Shown: one piece after another, positions 1 through 7,487 of the stretch | Position numbering within the stretch: position 1 is the stretch's first letter | Layout: every line of letters begins with the position of its first letter | NCBI GenBank assembly: GCA_012034075.1 | Contig: JAAURD010000029.1 | Coordinates: 1 to 33,161, forward strand | Direction of reading: 5' to 3' | DNA from: Chloroflexaceae bacterium | GTDB taxonomy: Bacteria > Chloroflexota > Chloroflexia > Chloroflexales > Chloroflexaceae | Length of the DNA stretch: 33,161 nt | Notes under the pieces: model-generated | Databases searched by the model: none | What the model was told of the DNA's origin: nothing | Seen by the model: only the letters and a program-made list of their open reading frames with translations | Made by a program: the position numbers and the translations under genes

Positions 1-62
1 CCAGCGCCGAGGCGGCGATTGCGCTGCACCGCTGGCTGGTCTTTCGGGGTGTGCTTGCGTAA
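1..62 (+). CDS. 3' end of an upstream gene (partial)
   Basis: An open frame enters from the left edge and ends at the TAA at 60-62, leaving about 19 residues that finish HRWLVFRGVLA. The stop shares its last A with the ATG of the next gene (TAATG). This arrangement suggests translational coupling and a common transcript with the membrane-protein gene that follows. Too little is left to name the product. The short piece is compatible with the end of a membrane protein or an enzyme. Confidence 0.6.
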   Translation, partial: SAEAAIALHRWLVFRGVLA

Positions 63-1420
63 TGGCTGAATCAGCGATGAAGTTGAGCATCACCCATATC
101 ATCGGCGGACTCTTTGCCCTATCGCTGCCGCTCTATCTGCTGCTCATTCCGGTGCCGCGTGCCGATGGTCAGCTCATCGGCTCGGATGGGACGGCCTACT
201 ACGCCTATGTGCGCTCCCTGGTCATGGACCATGACCTGGATCTGAGCAACGAGTATGCCTATTACGATTTTACCGAATATGGCATTACCCCCACCGGCTT
301 GCCCACCAACAAATACCCGATTGGCCCGGCCCTGCTCTAGCTGCCCTTCTTCCTCGTCGCCCATCTGCTGGTTTCGGTCGTCCACTGGTTCAACCCCGCC
401 GTGCTGCCCGATGGCTTTGGCTACCCCTACCAGGCCGCCGTTGCAATTGGCAGCATCGTCTATGGGAGCCTGGGTTTTGCGCTGGCTGCGTTTTCGGCGC
501 GTCTCTTTTTTGCGCGCCTGCCGGTGGCGCTGGCTGTGATTCTGCTCTGGCTGGCGAGCAACACCTTCTACTATATGGTCTTTGAGCCATCGATGCCGCA
601 TATGGTCTCGCTGTTGAGCGTGGCGCTGGTGCTCACCATCTGGCTGCGCTGGTTCCATCGCCAACCGCCGCCCGTCTGGTGGAAAGCTGTTCTGCTGGGG
701 GCCAGTGGCAGTCTGGTGCTGCTCGTGCGCATGCAGGATGCGCCCTTTCTGTTGATCCCGGCTGTGTCGATCCTGGTCGCGATGGTGCAATCATGGCGCA
801 ACGGCGAGACCGGCGAGACCATCCGCTGGGTGCATATTTGCTTGATTGGCAGCATCACGGCGCTCATCGTCTGTATCCCCCAGTTTCTGACCTGGCGGGC
901 CATCTATGGCAGCTGGCTGAGCATGCCCTATGTTGGCGGCGAACCGGCCCAGCGCTTTATCTGGCTGCAACCGCAGCTGTTTCATGTGCTGTTCTCCAGC
1001 TTCCATGGTCTCTTCATCTGGCACCCGGTCTTCCTGCTCGCCACCATCGGGCTGTTTGCGCTGGGTCGCCGTGACCGCTGGCTGGCTGTGGCGCTGCTCA
1101 TCGTTTTTGCAATCGATATCTATAGTATCTCGGCATGGTCTTACTGGTGGCAGGGTGACTCGTTTGGTGGGCGCAAGTTTATTACTATGACCTGGGCCTG
1201 GGTGCTGGGTCTCGCGGCTCTGCTGGCCTGGCTCTGGTCGCAGCGACGTGCTCGACCGTTGGTGCTGCTGGTGGGGGTGCTGCTGATTCTGTGGAATGCG
1301 CTTTCACTGATGCAGTATCGCCTGGGTTTTGTGCCGATGGGTGAGCCGCTCACCTGGGAACAGATGACGATTGATCGCCTGCTGCTGCCGTGGACGTTGC
1401 TGCAGCAGTTGCTTTCTTGA
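62..1420 (+). pseudogene. Polytopic membrane protein, glycosyltransferase (GT-C/GT39-like), interrupted by an in-frame TAG
   Basis: One reading frame of 453 codons runs from the ATG at 62 to the TGA ending at 1420, broken only by TAG at 338-340 (codon 93). Both sides belong to the same protein: an N-terminal membrane segment, then a loop with SDGTAYYAYVRSLV and DHDLDLSNEY, then many hydrophobic helices, and a late loop with WWQGDSFGGRKF. The acidic first loop and the SFGxR-type loop are what one sees in lipid-linked-sugar glycosyltransferases of the GT-C class. That family call is an inference. The context around the stop (ALL-stop-LPFFL) suggests an original TGG Trp codon changed by one base. 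Without readthrough, a 92-residue fragment is made. A restart at the ATG at 401 would give 339 residues lacking the first loop. A base-call error is a real alternative to a true pseudogene. Confidence 0.7.
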
Positions 1421-1442
1421 AACCCGCAAAAGGAAAAGCACG

Positions 1443-1931
1443 ATGACGCTCATTACGCTGGAAACCGACAATACCGCTTTTGCGTTGCGGGCGGCTGGCG
1501 TTGCCCTGCACGAGGGGCATGTGCTGCTGCAATATGATGACGGTCAGTGGTTTCTGCCCGGTGGCCGTATCGAACTGCTGGAACTCGCCGAAACTGCGAT
1601 CCAGCGCGAAATGCAGGAGGAACTGGGCGTGGTCGTTACGGTTGAGCGTCTGCTCTGGGTCTTTGAGGGCCTGACCCATCGCTGGGGCAAAACCCGTCAC
1701 GAACTCTCGCTCGCCTTTCTGGTGACCCTGCCGCCCGGTCCTGTGCGTGATGACAAAACCCAGCCTATCTTGCGCCCCGAACAAGAATGGATGATGCACT
1801 TTGCATGGCAACCGCTGGCCCGGCTCGCCGAACTGACGCTCTTCCCGCCACGGTTGGCAACCTGGCTGCAACACCTGCCCGAAGGCATCTGCCACTACAC
1901 CGATACCACAGGGCAGCGTGGTGCAGCATAA
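1443..1931 (+). CDS. Nudix hydrolase
   Basis: This is a 162-residue Nudix-fold protein. The full Nudix box G-x5-E-x7-R-E-x2-E-E-x-G-V is present at about residues 41-63 (GGRIELLELAETAIQREMQE, then ELGV); its glutamates bind the divalent metal needed to hydrolyse nucleoside diphosphates linked to another group. The substrate cannot be told from sequence. The start is taken at ATG 1443 because a purine-rich AAAAGGAAAA stretch sits just upstream; an in-frame ATG at 1371 would lie inside the preceding gene. The gene begins 22 bases after that gene and is probably cotranscribed with it. The length is normal for a single-domain Nudix enzyme. Confidence 0.9.
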   Translation: MTLITLETDNTAFALRAAGVALHEGHVLLQYDDGQWFLPGGRIELLELAETAIQREMQEELGVVVTVERLLWVFEGLTHRWGKTRHELSLAFLVTLPPGPVRDDKTQPILRPEQEWMMHFAWQPLARLAELTLFPPRLATWLQHLPEGICHYTDTTGQRGAA

Positions 1932-2045
1932 CCGGTTCACAGCAGATCTGGGCAGACACGTCACAAACCTGTTGGCTTTGGGCCTTTGTCATGCGAACGA
2001 ATGGTAAGAACCAAACTGGAGTTGGTATTACCACATTTTTCCCTA

Positions 2046-2074
2046 TTGACGAGGAGTGTGATATCTGGTATAGT
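2046..2074 (+). promoter_or_regulatory. Sigma-70-type promoter of ssrA
   Basis: TTGACG at 2046-2051 and TATAGT at 2069-2074 are separated by 17 bases. Transcription would start near 2081, about 40 bases before the mature tmRNA 5' end, leaving a leader for RNase P to remove. Confidence 0.7.
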
Positions 2075-2119
2075 ATATACAGTGTCTGTTCAATATGTCA
2101 GTCTGTGATTTCAGTCTCT

Positions 2120-2485
2120 GGGGATGCCTGGTTTCGACAGGGAATGGACACCGTAGATTGCAAGCCGAGCCGCCCAGTCTCGTTAAAGGGGCAAAATGCA
2201 GTAAATGCGAACAACACTTTTCGGGCTCAATCACCAACGATGGCCCTTGCTGCTTAATAAAGCAGCACGCTTCCCTGCATGTTCCTGACCGTGGAGGAAT
2301 AAGCGTCGATTAGTCGGGTGCCTTTTGTGTACATGCTTGCTAACACGAAAGTAAGATAAGCAGGCTCGCTCACGGGTAACGTTGTTTGTTGCGTAACCCG
2401 GAGTAAAAACAACAACAAACTAAGCTTGTAGCATGTTTGCGGTTATGTTTTCTGGACGGGGGTTCGAATCCCCCCATCTCCACCA
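2120..2485 (+). ncRNA. ssrA: tmRNA (transfer-messenger RNA)
   Basis: tmRNA rescues ribosomes stalled on broken messages: it acts first as an alanyl-tRNA and then as a short message that adds a degradation tag. The 5' end GGGGATG (2120-2126) pairs with CATCTCC (2475-2481) to form the seven-pair acceptor stem with one G-U pair, followed by an encoded ACCA at 2482-2485. The 5' part continues CTGGTTTCGACAGG, the conserved tmRNA start. The 3' part has a T-arm with GGTTCGAATCC. The tag frame lies in the middle, and the sequence after it can form pseudoknot stems. This is a one-piece tmRNA, not a permuted two-piece form. It is flanked by a Nudix gene and a membrane-anchored protein and has its own promoter. 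Confidence 0.96.
2207..2257 (+). other. tmRNA tag reading frame
   Basis: The resume codon is GCG at 2207. The frame reads ANNTFRAQSPTMALAA and ends in tandem TAA TAA. The ALAA end is the usual recognition signal for ClpXP-type proteases. The sequence before the resume codon, GTAAAT, fits the normal upstream resume element. Confidence 0.9.
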
Positions 2486-2646
2486 ATAAACAACTGGATC
2501 ACAGGCTCGATAGATACACACTTATACAACGTAGAAAACCGGTGGTACATAGGGGCAGGGCTTCTCGCAAGCAGCAAATGATGCGTATGGCTGTAGTGAG
2601 TGCCCTGCTTTTTGTTGCTCTCGCAAGTGAGCGAAAGTGAGAGATC

Positions 2647-3429
2647 ATGTCACGGCGAAGTCTTTTCTGGCCGGTAGCAGTCGTAGTCCTGGCGATGGTA
2701 GGAATTGGTCTCATCTTTGCCCAACCAGCGGATATGCCCCAGGCCGTCGTTCAAGTACCACAAAGCGACTCGGTCGAGTTGGAACAATATAGTGCACAAC
2801 AAAATAATCCAACGGATACCCCTTATCCAACTGAAACCAGTACCCCTACTGATACTGCCGATACCAGCGATGACGATAGTAGCAACGATGATAGCAGTAA
2901 CAATGATGAAAACACGGACGAATCGAATAACGCGGAAGAGACCAGTTCGCCCACGAGTAGCCCGACCGCAACACGCAAACCTTCAGCAACACGTACTGCT
3001 ACCGAAGGAGCAACCGCAACACGTACCAGTACTCCCGATGATAGCAGTGATGACGTGACACGTACCCCTCGGCCAACCGATACAGAACAACCGATTGACG
3101 AGGAGTTTGGTATTCCGCTCTGTGAACCTGGTCAAACCCTCAGTATTGAGGGGCTTGCAGCGCCAAACATGCCATTGCTGGTCTTTTTTGGTGGGCGTAC
3201 TGTAGGCGGCGTGACGTCTGATCTGAATGGCTACTATCGCACGGAAATCCTCATTGGGCAGGAACGTTCAGGGTTCTATTTCATCGAAGTACGTGATCGG
3301 GTGCGTCGGACGCTGGTGCCATTCCGCTTAACCGAGAGTAGTCCTATGGTTGTTGAAGAACTGGTCGAAGAATTGGAGTGTGAAGTACCAGTTGGGCGAC
3401 CAACACCAACCGCTTTTCCGCGATTTTAA
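2647..3429 (+). CDS. Membrane-anchored protein with a Thr/Ser/Asp-rich stalk and a C-terminal beta domain
   Basis: This 260-residue protein starts with two arginines and a hydrophobic helix (about residues 7-25), either a signal anchor or an uncleaved signal peptide. Residues about 45-150 are low-complexity Thr/Ser/Pro/Asp/Asn, with blocks such as SDDDSSNDDSSNNDENT and repeated TATR/TRTST units. This looks like an extended, possibly glycosylated, stalk outside the membrane. Residues about 155-248 form a compact domain (FGIPLCEPGQTLSIEGLA, later GYYRTEILIG) with cysteines at 159 and 245 that could form a disulfide; it resembles an Ig-like or carboxypeptidase-regulatory-like beta sandwich. No enzyme motif is visible. 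Such Thr/Pro-stalk proteins are common in Chloroflexota. I found no convincing promoter of its own, so it may depend on readthrough from ssrA. Confidence 0.8.
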   Translation: MSRRSLFWPVAVVVLAMVGIGLIFAQPADMPQAVVQVPQSDSVELEQYSAQQNNPTDTPYPTETSTPTDTADTSDDDSSNDDSSNNDENTDESNNAEETSSPTSSPTATRKPSATRTATEGATATRTSTPDDSSDDVTRTPRPTDTEQPIDEEFGIPLCEPGQTLSIEGLAAPNMPLLVFFGGRTVGGVTSDLNGYYRTEILIGQERSGFYFIEVRDRVRRTLVPFRLTESSPMVVEELVEELECEVPVGRPTPTAFPRF

Positions 3430-3474
3430 ATGCCGCAAGGGAAATATGGTCAGGAAGTTTGGGAAATATTCTGG

Positions 3475-3504
3475 TTGACATAGTGCCTGATTCTCTACTA
3501 TAAT
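3475..3504 (+). promoter_or_regulatory. Near-consensus sigma-70 promoter for the HTH regulator gene
   Basis: A perfect TTGACA at 3475-3480 and a perfect TATAAT at 3499-3504 are separated by 18 bases. Transcription is expected from about 3511. This leaves a leader of about 70 bases that contains a terminator-like hairpin. Confidence 0.85.
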
Positions 3505-3533
3505 TTTCATGAGTAGACGCATACGCTTTAACA

Positions 3534-3564
3534 GGGCTGTTGCAGTGCAGCAGTCCTGATTTTT
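3534..3564 (+). terminator. Terminator-like hairpin in the leader of the HTH gene
   Basis: GGGCTGTTGCA (3534-3544) can pair with TGCAGCAGTCC (3546-3556), using two G-U pairs. It is followed by TGATTTTT. The stem plus T-run has the form of an intrinsic terminator. It lies between the promoter at 3475-3504 and the start codon at 3581, so it could attenuate that promoter as well as end transcripts arriving from 2647-3429. Confidence 0.55.
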
Positions 3565-3580
3565 ATATCTTGATACGATT

Positions 3581-4228
3581 ATGAAGAAATCTGACAAGGC
3601 AGCCTATCTTTCCCTCTCCGAAGCGTGTGAGCTTCTGGGTGTGCATGCTACCACGTTGCGGCGTTGGGCCGATGCGGGTGCCATACCAGTCTATATTACG
3701 CCCGGTGGTCATCGACGCTTTGCACGGTCAGATATCTATGCTCTGGCCGACCATCAACCCCTCACGGTCCAGGCTCTGGCACGCACCTGGGCCAGCCGTG
3801 CATTGGCTCAAACACGGACAGAACTGAAACAGGTTGAGCAGACGTCCGATTGGTTAGCGCAGCTGGATGATCAGGATCGTGCCAACTGGCGCAAAGTGAG
3901 CATGCAATTGATGGGCGTGGTGCTGCGATACATCAGTAAACCAGACGACGATGAAACCCTGCTTGAAGAGGCGCGGGCGATTGGAACGAATTATGCGCAT
4001 CAGGCTCAGAGTTATGGCATGTCCCTGACAACCGCACTGGAAGCTGCGCTCTTCTTTCGGGATACGCTCATTGATGCAGCAATGGCCCTGCCCGATCACG
4101 TGAAACTGGAGACTGAGGCCAATGCCCGGCTGCTTCGCCGTATTAGCCGCGTTTTAAATGTGGTTCATCTAGCGGTTGCAGCCGGCTATGAACGTTACCA
4201 CCAGACATCGACAGCACAAGGATTATAA
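3581..4228 (+). CDS. MerR/excisionase-type HTH regulator with a helical C-terminal domain
   Basis: Residues about 9-58 of this 215-residue protein form a winged HTH of the MerR/excisionase type: [20 protein letters not shown], then a wing PGGHRRF, then a segment that positions on DNA (SDIYAL). The rest (about 65-215) is entirely helical, with a charged stretch ([20 protein letters not shown]) and a hydrophobic core including [20 protein letters not shown]. It vaguely resembles the N-terminal sensor domain of RsbR-type stressosome proteins. That resemblance is a weak inference. There is no clear Shine-Dalgarno before the ATG at 3581. A strong promoter and a hairpin precede it. It ends in TAA at 4226-4228, overlapping the nuoN stop on the other strand, so the two genes could interfere by antisense transcription. 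The target is unknown. Confidence 0.85.
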   Translation: MKKSDKAAYLSLSEACELLGVHATTLRRWADAGAIPVYITPGGHRRFARSDIYALADHQPLTVQALARTWASRALAQTRTELKQVEQTSDWLAQLDDQDRANWRKVSMQLMGVVLRYISKPDDDETLLEEARAIGTNYAHQAQSYGMSLTTALEAALFFRDTLIDAAMALPDHVKLETEANARLLRRISRVLNVVHLAVAAGYERYHQTSTAQGL

Positions 4229-5863
4229 CCCGGCAACCAGTTGCACCTGATCGATCAGAGTCAGCACGATGTTGGGGAAGACGCCCAGAAAGACAACCAG
4301 AAGACATGCCACCACAAGTGAAAGATTCATCGCAGCTGGTGTCTTGATTGGCTCAGTTGTTGTCGGCGATTGCATAAACATCGCGCGGAGCAAGCGCAGA
4401 TAGTAGTAAAGACTGATAATGGTGGTGATAGCCCCAATGACCACTAGCCATGTTGCGCCTGATTGCCAGGCTGCCATAAAGACATAAAATTTGGCCAGAA
4501 AGCCAGATAACGGTGGAATTCCCGCCAGCGAAAGCACAAAAATAGCAAAAAGCACCGCCAACCCCAGATTGCGTCGAGCCAGACCATTCAGGTTCTTGAT
4601 ATCGTCTCCACCAGTCAGCAGACCAATCACCGCAAGGCTACCAAATGCACCGATATTGGTCACGGTGTAGACAACAAGATAGTAGATCAGTGATGAAGTA
4701 CCAATTGCCCGGTCAATCGATTGCGGTGATGCCCATGCAAGCATCGCCATCAGCACAAAACCGGCATGGGCAATGCTGGAGTAAGCCAGCAGGCGTTTGA
4801 CATTGGTTTGGGGTAAAGCGGCAAGATTACCGACGATCAGCGTCAGCAGCGCTATCAGTGCCAGGGCACTGGTCCAGCCGGTAAACGTAGCATCACTTGC
4901 GAGCGATGCCGAGCCTGTGAGACCGGGGAAAGCGGTTACCAGGAGACGATAGAGCAGCAGAAATCCGGCTGCTTTGGATGCAGTCGATAAAAAGGCCGTG
5001 ATTGGTGTCGGGGCGCCCTGATACACATCCGGTGACCAGCCATGGAATGGCACCACGGCTATTTTGTAGCCAAGACCAGCAATCACAAAGAGCACGGCCA
5101 ACGTGATAAGCTGATCATTTTGTAGCAGGCTATTGCTGGCCTGACCGATGCGGCTAAACTGGGTCAATACATTGCCATCGACCGGCACCGCCTGAATCGA
5201 CGCAACAAACCCATAGGTCAAACTCATACCATACAGCAACACCCCAGAAGAGACCGCGCCAAAGAGAAAGTATTTCATCCCTGCCTCGGTCGAGCGCTTA
5301 TCGGTGCGGAAGTACCCTGCCAGCATATAGAGTGGAATGGACGTGAGTTCAACCGCGAGATAGGCTAGGATAAGTTCGCTGGCGCCACTCATAATACACA
5401 TACCAGCTGTCGAGCAAACAAGTAGACCGTAAAACTCAGCCGGATGAGCTGATGGTCTGACATCAAAGGTAAGCAAAACCGTCAGGAAAGCCGCACCAAT
5501 AAAGATCAGCCGACCTAACATGGTCAGATGGTCGGTGGCAAAGGCCCCCAATATCGGTTCAACCGCAGTGCTACTATTCGGTCCACCACTTTGCAGGTTG
5601 CGCAAAATATTGGTGAAGAAGTTACTGGGCGTATCTTCGGCCAGTTGTGTCCCAGGGATATACCCGCTCTGCAACAGGGCAATGATAAAAATCATCCCCA
5701 GACCAATCAGCGTGAGCCATGCCGCCGAATGGCTGCGCTCTCGTTGTGCCGCTTCATCGGTAGCCCAGCGTTCAAAAATATCGGAACCGACCACAAGCAA
5801 TCCGAGTACCAGCAGAAGAATTTCTGGTAAGATGCGTGGAATATCGGTCATTTCAAATTGCAC
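4223..5863 (-). CDS. nuoN: NADH-quinone oxidoreductase subunit N
   Basis: NuoN is one of the antiporter-like, proton-pumping subunits of the complex I membrane arm. The protein is about 546 residues with some 14 membrane helices. The expected charged residues are present: Glu in [15 protein letters not shown] (TM5), Lys in [17 protein letters not shown] (TM7), Lys in [12 protein letters not shown] (TM8) and Lys in [15 protein letters not shown] (TM12, Lys as usual in NuoN). The start is uncertain. AGGAG at 5871-5875 lies only one base from the ATG at 5869, but seven bases from the in-frame GTG at 5861-5863, which I prefer; using the ATG adds two residues. It is the last gene of the operon. 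Its stop overlaps the converging regulator gene, and no terminator is visible. Confidence 0.95.
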   Translation of the reverse strand: MQFEMTDIPRILPEILLLVLGLLVVGSDIFERWATDEAAQRERSHSAAWLTLIGLGMIFIIALLQSGYIPGTQLAEDTPSNFFTNILRNLQSGGPNSSTAVEPILGAFATDHLTMLGRLIFIGAAFLTVLLTFDVRPSAHPAEFYGLLVCSTAGMCIMSGASELILAYLAVELTSIPLYMLAGYFRTDKRSTEAGMKYFLFGAVSSGVLLYGMSLTYGFVASIQAVPVDGNVLTQFSRIGQASNSLLQNDQLITLAVLFVIAGLGYKIAVVPFHGWSPDVYQGAPTPITAFLSTASKAAGFLLLYRLLVTAFPGLTGSASLASDATFTGWTSALALIALLTLIVGNLAALPQTNVKRLLAYSSIAHAGFVLMAMLAWASPQSIDRAIGTSSLIYYLVVYTVTNIGAFGSLAVIGLLTGGDDIKNLNGLARRNLGLAVLFAIFVLSLAGIPPLSGFLAKFYVFMAAWQSGATWLVVIGAITTIISLYYYLRLLRAMFMQSPTTTEPIKTPAAMNLSLVVACLLVVFLGVFPNIVLTLIDQVQLVAGL

Positions 5864-5890
5864 AGCCATACTCCTGTTCTGGTCGTAACG

Positions 5891-7405
5891 CTAGAACCCT
5901 GCAATGTTGATGCTGCCATTGATCTGTTGAACAACTGGTGCGACTCCGGTATGAATCAGTTCGGTCAATATGGCAGGGTAAATCCCAACACCTATGAGAA
6001 TAATCGCAAGGATAATACCACCGGTATATTCTTGCCAGGTAAGTGCAGGCAATGCATTGAATGACGGGTCTTTCACTGTGCCAAAAAAGACCTGGTAGGT
6101 TGCCCGCAAAATATAGGCACCGGTGATCGGAATAGAAAGCGCAGCAATGATTGCAACCAGTGGGTAGCGTTCCCAGACGCCAATAAAGATATTAAACTCA
6201 GCCCAGAAGCCCGCAAAGCCGGGCATGCCCATGGAAGAAAGACCACCGATGACAAACATCGCCGCCGCAAATGGCATCACACGACCCAGACCACCCAGTT
6301 CGGGCAGCTGGCGTGTGTGTGTCCGTTCGTAGATCATGCGCCCGACCACCGCAAAGAAGAGGCCGGTCATGATGCCGTGCGCAAACATTTGCAGCACCGC
6401 GCCCATCAGGCCAATCTCGTTGGCTGCTGCTAATGACATCACCACCAGGCCCATATGGCTCACAGAGGAGTAGCCAATGATGAATTTGAAATCACGCTGG
6501 GCCATGGCGATAGTTGCACCATAGACAACATTGAAGATGGTCAGAATGGCAAAGAAGGGCAACCATTGCTGTGCACCGTAGGGCATCAACCACATCGCAA
6601 CACGTAAACAGCCATACGCCCCAAGTTTCATCAACACACCCGCGTGCAACATTGAGACCGCAGTTGGCGCAGCAACGTGGCCAGTTGGTGACCAGGTGTG
6701 GAAGGGAAACATGCCCGCCAGTACCGCAAAGCCAATAAAGAGTGGCGGGAAGAATGTCCGCTGAAAGTCACCCGAGAACGTCACTGTATTGGCCAGTTCG
6801 ATCATGTTAAAGGTACGTAGACCACTTCCAAAGTAGATGGCAACCATCCCAATGATGGCAAACACACTCCCTGTCATCAGAAACAGAGTCAGCTTCATCG
6901 CGCCGTACTCTTTGCGTGTGCTGCCCCAGATACCAATGAGCAGATACATCGGTAAGACGGCAAGCTCATAGAAGACAAAGAGCAGAAAGAGATCGAGCGC
7001 GAGAAAGACGCCGTACACACCCGTGGTCAGCAGCAACAGCAGAACCCAGTATTCCTTCAGACGATGATCAATATTCCAGCTGATCAGCGCACCAGTGAAG
7101 ATAATAAACCCATTGAGGACAAGCATGGGCAGATTGATGCCATCAACGCCAAGCAGATAGCTGATGCCTAATTGGGGAATCCAGTCAAGTTTTTCGACAA
7201 ATTGGAACCCACCCTGTGCCGGGTCGTAGGCAAAAAACACGAGCAAAGAGAGCACCAGCGAAAGGAACGAAAAGACGACACCGATCCAGCGGATGAGATC
7301 ACGCTGAGATGAAGGAACAACAGCAATCAGGACAGTTGGCACAAACAGACTGATCCAGATCAAACTGAGCCATGGTATTCCACTGGGAAGATCAAACAGA
7401 TGCAT
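5891..7405 (-). CDS. nuoM: NADH-quinone oxidoreductase subunit M, second copy
   Basis: This antiporter-like complex I subunit of 504 residues is clearly of the NuoM/NdhD family, with about 14 helices. It keeps the TM5 Glu (LLFVFYELAVLPMYLL), the TM8 Lys (VLMKLGAYGCLRV) and the TM12 Glu (GFAGFWAEFNIF). The TM7 position that is Lys in other NuoM proteins is not Lys here: IGFAVLAGMFPFHTWSP replaces the AFAIKLAVWPFHTWLPD type found in the neighbouring copy. Two ATG codons start the gene. AAGGA at 7412-7416 is six bases from the second (7405) and three from the first (7408), so I take the second. It sits between nuoM (79-82 base gap) and nuoN (about 25 base gap) in the same transcript. Confidence 0.93.
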   Translation of the reverse strand: MHLFDLPSGIPWLSLIWISLFVPTVLIAVVPSSQRDLIRWIGVVFSFLSLVLSLLVFFAYDPAQGGFQFVEKLDWIPQLGISYLLGVDGINLPMLVLNGFIIFTGALISWNIDHRLKEYWVLLLLLTTGVYGVFLALDLFLLFVFYELAVLPMYLLIGIWGSTRKEYGAMKLTLFLMTGSVFAIIGMVAIYFGSGLRTFNMIELANTVTFSGDFQRTFFPPLFIGFAVLAGMFPFHTWSPTGHVAAPTAVSMLHAGVLMKLGAYGCLRVAMWLMPYGAQQWLPFFAILTIFNVVYGATIAMAQRDFKFIIGYSSVSHMGLVVMSLAAANEIGLMGAVLQMFAHGIMTGLFFAVVGRMIYERTHTRQLPELGGLGRVMPFAAAMFVIGGLSSMGMPGFAGFWAEFNIFIGVWERYPLVAIIAALSIPITGAYILRATYQVFFGTVKDPSFNALPALTWQEYTGGIILAIILIGVGIYPAILTELIHTGVAPVVQQINGSINIAGF

Positions 7406-7487
7406 CATTTATCCTTCATGTCTTTAACATCGAACCTGTGCTGGACAAATCACACGGTTGTTTAGCTCAAGAGACGCATAAACACAC

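Noticed and set aside
338..340. Readthrough of TAG as pyrrolysine or another residue
   Set aside because: There is no pyl gene or special element in view, and many genes here end normally; a Trp codon change by one base is simpler.
1787..2257. Open frame running from the Nudix gene into the tmRNA tag
   Set aside because: It is out of frame with the Nudix gene and ends at the tmRNA tag stop; only the tag part is translated, from the resume codon.
2578..2640. 20-residue open frame between ssrA and the membrane-anchored protein
   Set aside because: No ribosome-binding site is seen and nothing supports coding beyond its hydrophobic content.
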